From positions 1 through 19,984 of the forward strand of contig JBASCW010000081.1 of the NCBI GenBank assembly GCA_049651845.1: 19,984 bases of DNA, in the 5' to 3' direction. The translations under genes and the position numbers were made by a program. This document shows, piece by piece, positions 15,569-19,984 of this stretch (position 1 is the first letter of the stretch; each line of letters begins with the position of its first letter). The notes below the pieces were generated by a model, which saw only the letters and a list, made by a program, of their open reading frames with translations, searched no databases and was not told the DNA's origin. Source of the stretch: RBG-16-66-20 sp049651845. Its GTDB lineage: Bacteria; Pseudomonadota; Gammaproteobacteria; Burkholderiales; SG8-39.

Positions 15569-16312
15569 ATGGCGAAGAAGGTGGCGGTCGTGACGGGCGG
15601 CATGGGCGGCCTGGGCGAATCGATCTCGACGAAGATGGCCGATGCCGGCTATCAGGTGGTGGTGACGTACTCGCCGTCGAACACCAAGTTCAAGAGCTGG
15701 CTCGACGAGATGAAGGGCAAGGGCTACGGCTTCGCGGCCTACCCCGTGGACGTGGTGGCCTACGACGACTGCGCCGCCAAGTGCGCGCAGATCCAGAAGG
15801 AGTGCGGCAACATCGACATCCTGGTCAACAACGCCGGCATCACGCGCGACATGACCTTCAAGAAGATGGGCAAGGACGACTGGGACGCGGTGATGCGCAC
15901 CAACCTCGATTCCTGCTTCAACATGACCAAGCAGGTGATGGACGGCATGCTCGAGCGCAACTGGGGGCGCGTGATCAACGTGTCGTCGGTCAACGGCCAG
16001 AAGGGCGCCTTCGGCCAGACCAACTACTCGGCGGCCAAGGCCGGCATCCACGGCTTCACCAAGGCGCTCGCGCTCGAAGTCGCCAGGAAGGGCGTGACGG
16101 TCAACACCATCTCGCCCGGATACATCGGCACCAAGATGGTGACCGCGATCCCGAAGGAGATCCTCGATTCGAAAATCCTGCCGCAGATCCCGGTCGGGCG
16201 GCTGGGCAAGCCCGACGAGATTGCCGGGCTGATCATCTACCTTTGTTCGGACGAGGCCGCCTTCGTGACCGGGGCCAACATCTCGATCAACGGCGGCCAG
16301 CACATGTACTGA
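15569..16312 (+). CDS. phaB: Acetoacetyl-CoA reductase PhaB, second copy
   Basis: The 247-residue reductase has the normal PhaB length and start (MAKKVAVVTGGMGG). Glycine motif 10-16, NNAG 87-90 and the catalytic Ser140, Tyr153 and Lys157 are intact, and the C-terminus ISINGGQHMY suits the family. It is clearly homologous to the upstream copy, with shared blocks such as GQTNYSAAKAG, but differs at many positions, so the duplication is old. GGAGGAGGG precedes the ATG. Both copies keep all catalytic residues, so both are probably active; different chain-length or cofactor preference is possible but not readable here. phaR follows after 13 bases. Confidence 0.9.
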   Translation: MAKKVAVVTGGMGGLGESISTKMADAGYQVVVTYSPSNTKFKSWLDEMKGKGYGFAAYPVDVVAYDDCAAKCAQIQKECGNIDILVNNAGITRDMTFKKMGKDDWDAVMRTNLDSCFNMTKQVMDGMLERNWGRVINVSSVNGQKGAFGQTNYSAAKAGIHGFTKALALEVARKGVTVNTISPGYIGTKMVTAIPKEILDSKILPQIPVGRLGKPDEIAGLIIYLCSDEAAFVTGANISINGGQHMY

Positions 16313-16325
16313 GGAGCACAAGCTC

Positions 16326-16913
16326 ATGGCAGCAAGTCCCGAGGAAAAGAGCGAGCACCCGTCTCGCCTGATCAAGAAGTACCCGAACCGCAGGCTCTAC
16401 GACACCAAGACGTCGAGCTACATCACGCTCGCGGACGTGAAGCAGATGGTGCTGAAGAACGAGGACTTCCAGGTGGTCGACGCCAAGACCAACGAGGACC
16501 TGTCGCGCCAGATCCTGCTGCAGATCATCCTCGAGGAGGAGTCCGGCGGCATGCCGATGTTCTCCTCCGACCTGCTGTCGCAGATGATCCGCTCCTACGG
16601 CAGCGCGATGCAGGGCTTCATGGGCTCGTACCTGGAGAAGAACCTCGAGGGCTTCCAGCAGATGCAGAAGGCGCTGCAGGAGCAGTCGCAGAAGCTCTAC
16701 GGCGACAGCTCGAAGAGCTCGCAGGAGATCTGGGCCCAGTTCATGAACATGCAGGGCCCGGCCATGCAGGGCCTGATGCAGGCCTACATGGAGCAGAGCC
16801 AGAAGATGTTCGCGCAGTTCCAGGAGCAGATGCAGAGCCAGGCGCGCAACATGTTCACGGGTTTCCAGTTCCCGGGATTTCCGGTTTCGAACAAGAACGA
16901 ACCCAATAAGTAG
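16326..16913 (+). CDS. phaR: Polyhydroxyalkanoate synthesis repressor PhaR
   Basis: The 195-residue protein is the PhaR regulator that binds both DNA and PHB. It represses phasin and pha genes until polymer titrates it away (family knowledge). The N-terminal DNA-binding domain is recognisable at about 17-77: LIKKYPNRRLYDTKTSSYIT and later ILLQIILEEE. A Met/Gln-rich C-terminal half follows (repeats of the MQ, QSQK and FQEQMQSQ type), expected to form helices that bind polymer. GAGGAG lies nine bases before the ATG, right at the phaB stop. Its TAG stop overlaps the rimO GTG by one base, so translation is probably coupled. Confidence 0.92.
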   Translation: MAASPEEKSEHPSRLIKKYPNRRLYDTKTSSYITLADVKQMVLKNEDFQVVDAKTNEDLSRQILLQIILEEESGGMPMFSSDLLSQMIRSYGSAMQGFMGSYLEKNLEGFQQMQKALQEQSQKLYGDSSKSSQEIWAQFMNMQGPAMQGLMQAYMEQSQKMFAQFQEQMQSQARNMFTGFQFPGFPVSNKNEPNK

Positions 16914-18226
16914 TGGCCGTTCCGAAGGTCGGGTTTGTCTCTTTAGGCTGCCCTAAAGCACTCGTCGATTCGGAGAGAATCCTCACCCAGCTCAGGGCCG
17001 AGGGTTATGTCACCGCGCCCGACTACGCGGGCGCCGACCTCGTCATCGTCAACACCTGCGGCTTCATCGACGCCGCCGTTGAGGAATCGCTCGGCGCCAT
17101 CGGCGAGGCGCTCGCCGAGAACGGCAAAGTCGTCGTCACGGGCTGTTTGGGGGTAAAAACCGATCTAATAAAAGAAACCCATCCATCGGTGTTGGCGATT
17201 ACCGGCCCGCACGATACCGAGGGCGTCATGAAGGCGGTGCACGCGCATTTGGGAAGACCCGTGCCCAAGCCGCATGACCCCTACACGGACCTCGTTCCGC
17301 CCCAAGGCATCAAGCTCACGCCGAAGCACTACGCGTACCTGAAGATCTCCGAGGGCTGCAACCACCGCTGCACGTTCTGCATCATTCCCTCGATGCGCGG
17401 CGACCTGGTGTCGCGGCCGATCGGCGAGGTGATGCAGGAGGCCGAGAACCTGGTGAAGGCGGGCGTGAAGGAGCTGCTCGTGATCTCGCAGGACACGAGC
17501 GCCTATGGGGTCGATGTGAAATACCGGACGGGTTTCTGGGACGGACGCCCGGTGAAGACTCGCATGAAGGAATTGTGTGAAGCGCTGGGAAGCCTGGGCG
17601 TATGGGTTCGTCTTCATTACGTTTACCCCTATCCCAGCGTCGACGACGTGATTCCGCTGATGGCCGCATCTTCCACATCGGGCAAGATCCTTCCCTACCT
17701 CGACATCCCGTTCCAGCATGCAAGTCCACGCATCCTGAGGCTCATGAAGCGTCCCGCCGCGGCGGAAAAGGTGCTGGCGCGCATCCGCGCCTGGCGCAAG
17801 GCCTGCCCGGACCTCGCGATCCGCAGCACTTTCATCGTCGGGTTTCCTGGAGAGACCGAGGCCGAGTTCGCCGAGCTGCTGGCATTTCTGGAGCAAGCGC
17901 AGCTGGATCGCGTGGGTTGCTTCGAGTATTCGCCGGTGGACGGGGCGGCGGCCAATGCATTGCCGGATCCCGTCGCCGACGATGTGAAAGCCTTCAGAAA
18001 AGAGAAATTCATGAAAGCGCAGGCGAAGATCAGCCGCAACAGGCTCAGGGCCAAGGTCGGCCGCACGCTGCAGGTCCTGGTCGACGAGCCGGGCATCGGA
18101 CGCTCGAGCGCGGATGCGCCGGAAATCGATGGCGTGGTGCGGTTCAAAGGCGGAAAATCGGGAGAGTTCGTCAACATCCGGATCGAGCGCTCGGACGAGC
18201 ACGATCTGCACGGGAGGGTGGCATGA
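16913..18226 (+). CDS. rimO: Ribosomal protein S12 methylthiotransferase RimO
   Basis: The 437-residue radical-SAM enzyme adds a methylthio group to the conserved aspartate of ribosomal protein S12 (Asp89 in E. coli). The N-terminal UPF0004 domain carries the auxiliary Fe-S ligands Cys13, Cys49 and Cys78. The radical-SAM CX3CX2C motif is at Cys149, 153 and 156 (GCNHRCTFC), and a C-terminal TRAM-like domain begins near residue 370. The GTG start overlaps the phaR stop, and the stop overlaps the bktB ATG (ATGA). A translation gene tied on both sides to PHB genes is notable, though I recall phaR-rimO adjacency in other betaproteobacteria. Several stretches (16921-16985, 17140-17200, 17500-17660) use more A/T-ending codons than neighbouring genes. 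Confidence 0.93.
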   Translation: MAVPKVGFVSLGCPKALVDSERILTQLRAEGYVTAPDYAGADLVIVNTCGFIDAAVEESLGAIGEALAENGKVVVTGCLGVKTDLIKETHPSVLAITGPHDTEGVMKAVHAHLGRPVPKPHDPYTDLVPPQGIKLTPKHYAYLKISEGCNHRCTFCIIPSMRGDLVSRPIGEVMQEAENLVKAGVKELLVISQDTSAYGVDVKYRTGFWDGRPVKTRMKELCEALGSLGVWVRLHYVYPYPSVDDVIPLMAASSTSGKILPYLDIPFQHASPRILRLMKRPAAAEKVLARIRAWRKACPDLAIRSTFIVGFPGETEAEFAELLAFLEQAQLDRVGCFEYSPVDGAAANALPDPVADDVKAFRKEKFMKAQAKISRNRLRAKVGRTLQVLVDEPGIGRSSADAPEIDGVVRFKGGKSGEFVNIRIERSDEHDLHGRVA

Positions 18227-19410
18227 GCACAAGGGACGTCATGGTGGTGGCGGCGGCGCGTACGGCGATCGGCGACTACGGCGCGTCGCTGAAGGATGTC
18301 GCGCCCACGAAACTGGGCGCGATCGCGATCAAGGAGGCGGTCAGCCGCGCGAAAGTGGACCCGGCGACGGTCGGCCACGTGGTGATGGGCAGCGTGATCC
18401 ACGGCGAGGCGCGCGACATGTACATCTCGCGCGTCGCGGCGATCGACGCGGGGCTGCCGGTCGGCACGCCCTGCCTGACGGTCAACCGCCTCTGCGGCTC
18501 GGGCCTGCAGGCGATCGTCTCGGCGGCGCAGCATATCCTGCTCGGCGACACCGACCTCGTCGTCGGCGGCGGCGCCGAGAGCATGAGCCGCGCCGCCTAT
18601 TTCCTGCCTGCGGGCCGCTGGGGCCAGCGCATGGGGGACGAGCCGGTGGTCGATGCGATGACCGGCGCGCTGCACGATCCCTTCGGCCACGGCCACATGG
18701 GCATCACCGCGGAGAACATCGCCGCCAAGTTCGGCTTCACGCGCGATGCGCAGGATGGCTTCGCGCTCGAATCGCACCAGCGCGCGCAGAACGCGCTCGA
18801 CAAGGGCTATTTCAAGGACCAGATCGTCCCGATCGAGCTCAAGACGCGCAAGGGCGTGGAGCAGTTCACCAGCGACGAGCACGTGCGCAAGGGCCTCAAG
18901 ATCGAGGACCTGCAGAAGCTCAAGGCCGTGTTCAAGAAGGACGGCACGGTGACCGCAGGCAACGCCTCGGGCCTGAACGATGCGGGCGCCGCGATCGTCA
19001 TGTGCAGTCCTGACGTTGCCAAGAAGCAGAATCTGAAGCCGATGGCGCGGCTCGTGGCCTACGCGCACGCCGGCGTAGACCCGCAGTTCATGGGCCTGGG
19101 GCCCATACCCGCGGTGAAGCGCGTGTTCGAAAAGGCCGGCCTCAAGCCCGCCGACATGGACGTGGTCGAATCGAACGAGGCCTTCGCCGCGCAGGCGATG
19201 GCGGTGACCAAGGACCTCGGCCTCGACCCGGCGAAGGTGAACCCGAACGGCGGCGCGGTCGCGCTCGGCCACCCGATCGGCGCCACCGGCGCGATCCTCA
19301 CCGTGAAGGCGCTGTACGAGCTGCAGCGCACGCGGAAGCGCTACGCGCTCGTCACCATGTGCATCGGCGGCGGGCAGGGCATCGCCGCGATCTTCGAGCG
19401 GCTGAACTAG
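18223..19410 (+). CDS. bktB: Beta-ketothiolase of BktB type
   Basis: The 395-residue thiolase has acyl-accepting Cys91 in NRLCGSG, His350 in GHPIGATG and Cys380 in CIGGGQG. It is clearly different from the PhaA upstream. Stretches such as LCGSGLQAIVSAAQHILLGD and the C-terminal RYALVTMCIGGGQGIAAIFE match what I know of Cupriavidus BktB, a broad-range ketothiolase that also makes 3-ketovaleryl-CoA. That would let the cell feed longer hydroxyacyl units into the polymer; this is inference. ATG 18223 was chosen because GGGAGGG precedes it and it forms an ATGA overlap with rimO. Codons relax toward A/T at residues 262-275, the same fold position as in phaA. Confidence 0.85.
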   Translation: MSTRDVMVVAAARTAIGDYGASLKDVAPTKLGAIAIKEAVSRAKVDPATVGHVVMGSVIHGEARDMYISRVAAIDAGLPVGTPCLTVNRLCGSGLQAIVSAAQHILLGDTDLVVGGGAESMSRAAYFLPAGRWGQRMGDEPVVDAMTGALHDPFGHGHMGITAENIAAKFGFTRDAQDGFALESHQRAQNALDKGYFKDQIVPIELKTRKGVEQFTSDEHVRKGLKIEDLQKLKAVFKKDGTVTAGNASGLNDAGAAIVMCSPDVAKKQNLKPMARLVAYAHAGVDPQFMGLGPIPAVKRVFEKAGLKPADMDVVESNEAFAAQAMAVTKDLGLDPAKVNPNGGAVALGHPIGATGAILTVKALYELQRTRKRYALVTMCIGGGQGIAAIFERLN

Positions 19411-19450
19411 GCGACCGTCAACCGCTGCCCGCGGTGCCCGTTGTGCGGGG

Positions 19451-19807
19451 ATGGAGACCCGCGCCACGCTGCGCCCGGGGCAGAAGGGCACGCGCAAGCT
19501 CGTCGAGCGCTTCGGCGAGCGCCTGGTGCGCGTGCGCTACGTTTATGACGCCGCCGCGGGGCGGCGCTACAAGACCGTCGAGCTGATCGTCGCGGGCGCC
19601 GCTTGGCGTCCGCGTCCGCGCAATCAGCGCCGCTGCGACGACGATGTCGTTCACGTCCGCATCGCCTACGGCGAGCGCGATCTGCGCGAGCGGGCCAAGC
19701 GTCTCGGTGCGCTCTGGCGCCCGGCCCAGAAGCTCTGGGAGATCACGTGGCGCGACGCAAAGCGCCTTGAAATCTCCCACCGCGTCGTCAATCCCGAGAC
19801 GAGATAG
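19451..19807 (+). CDS. Small basic hypothetical protein
   Basis: The 118-residue protein is Arg/Lys-rich with no signal peptide or membrane segment. Two parts can be seen. Residues 1-53 have a basic start (RPGQKGTRKLVERFG) and a beta-rich stretch ending TVELIVAGAAW. Residues 66-112 (RIAYGERDLRERAKRLGALW, then AQKLWEI) have the pattern of small modules in which an invariant Leu-Gly-Ala-X-Trp is followed by a Lys and Trp, resembling the DUF5710 type. I recall similar short proteins in proteobacterial accessory regions but cannot confirm it. Function unknown; a nucleic-acid-binding role would be a guess from charge. GGGG lies directly against the ATG, so ribosome-binding support is poor. It follows bktB by 40 bases. 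Confidence 0.6.
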   Translation: METRATLRPGQKGTRKLVERFGERLVRVRYVYDAAAGRRYKTVELIVAGAAWRPRPRNQRRCDDDVVHVRIAYGERDLRERAKRLGALWRPAQKLWEITWRDAKRLEISHRVVNPETR

Positions 19808-19984
19808 CCAAGCTTCTGCCGGCATAAGCGCGCATCTACACTTGGAAACTTGCTTCTACTAGCCCAACTTCCACAGTTCGCGGTCTTTTCTCCGATCGAG
19901 GCGGCATGTAGCGCCGCTGCAACATCAGGTTTTGAGAGCGAGGTTTGATCGGGCGAGTGGTTAGCGCGATCGATTCTGCACTCC

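Noticed and set aside
19414..19449. In-frame CX2CX2C string (CPRCPLC) right after the bktB stop, as a read-through or tiny zinc protein
   Set aside because: There is no start codon of its own, the bktB C-terminus is complete at the stop, and the continuation is low-complexity Ala/Arg sequence typical of a wrong frame.
19949..19984. tRNA-like string (AGTGGTTAGCGCG) at the right edge
   Set aside because: It resembles a D-arm, but no acceptor half or pairing anticodon stem can be formed from the neighbouring bases, and the window ends before a T-arm could be seen.

Overview
The window is about two thirds G+C, with strongly GC-biased third codon positions and tightly packed genes. Gene content and order point to a betaproteobacterium: bamD diverges from rluD-pgeF, followed by a class I polyhydroxybutyrate (PHB) cluster phaC-phaA-phaB-phaB-phaR and then rimO and a BktB-type thiolase. 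I cannot name the genus. Nearly all of it reads as ordinary chromosomal backbone.

Layout. (1) 1-503: 3' part of a TonB-type energy transducer, cut by the window edge. (2) 522-4272: a ferric-iron ABC importer split into three transcription units. The ATPase fbpC (-) and permease fbpB (+) diverge from a 31-bp palindrome. The periplasmic binding protein fbpA (-) runs tail to tail into fbpB, overlapping it by 25 bp, and has its own Fur-like box. (3) 4357-5677: a divergent pair, an NlpC/P60 lipoprotein (-) and a small secretin-like exported protein (+). (4) 5674-8603: a YoaA/DinG-type Fe-S helicase, apparently starting at CTG, overlapping (ATGA) a DenD-like sugar-acid dehydrogenase. (5) 8604-9413: bamD (-), whose stop codon abuts that of denD and whose start codon overlaps that of rluD. 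(6) 9412-11822: rluD, pgeF (lacking a conserved N-terminal stretch) and a ZIP-family metal transporter. (7) 11859-19410: the PHB gene block. (8) 19451-19807: a small basic hypothetical protein. The last 177 bases hold no gene I can support.

How the genes work together. The iron genes form one importer: FbpA binds Fe(III) in the periplasm, FbpB is the channel and FbpC the ATPase. The Fur-like boxes in both intergenic regions suggest iron repression of all three units. The TonB fragment would fit outer-membrane iron-chelate uptake. In the PHB block, PhaA and BktB condense acyl-CoAs, two tandem PhaB-type reductases make 3-hydroxyacyl-CoA, PhaC polymerises it and PhaR is the granule-associated repressor. 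rimO, a ribosomal protein S12 modification gene, is translationally embedded between phaR and bktB.

I did not find a clearly new multi-gene system, mobile element, CRISPR array or RNA gene. The points most worth a second look are the mirrored promoter/operator palindrome between fbpC and fbpB, a four-cysteine cluster in FbpC, the solo mini-secretin beside an NlpC/P60 lipoprotein, apparent non-canonical starts of the helicase and phaC, a perfect inverted repeat exactly where PgeF has lost a conserved segment, and clusters of AT-ending codons near the domain junction of both thiolases.
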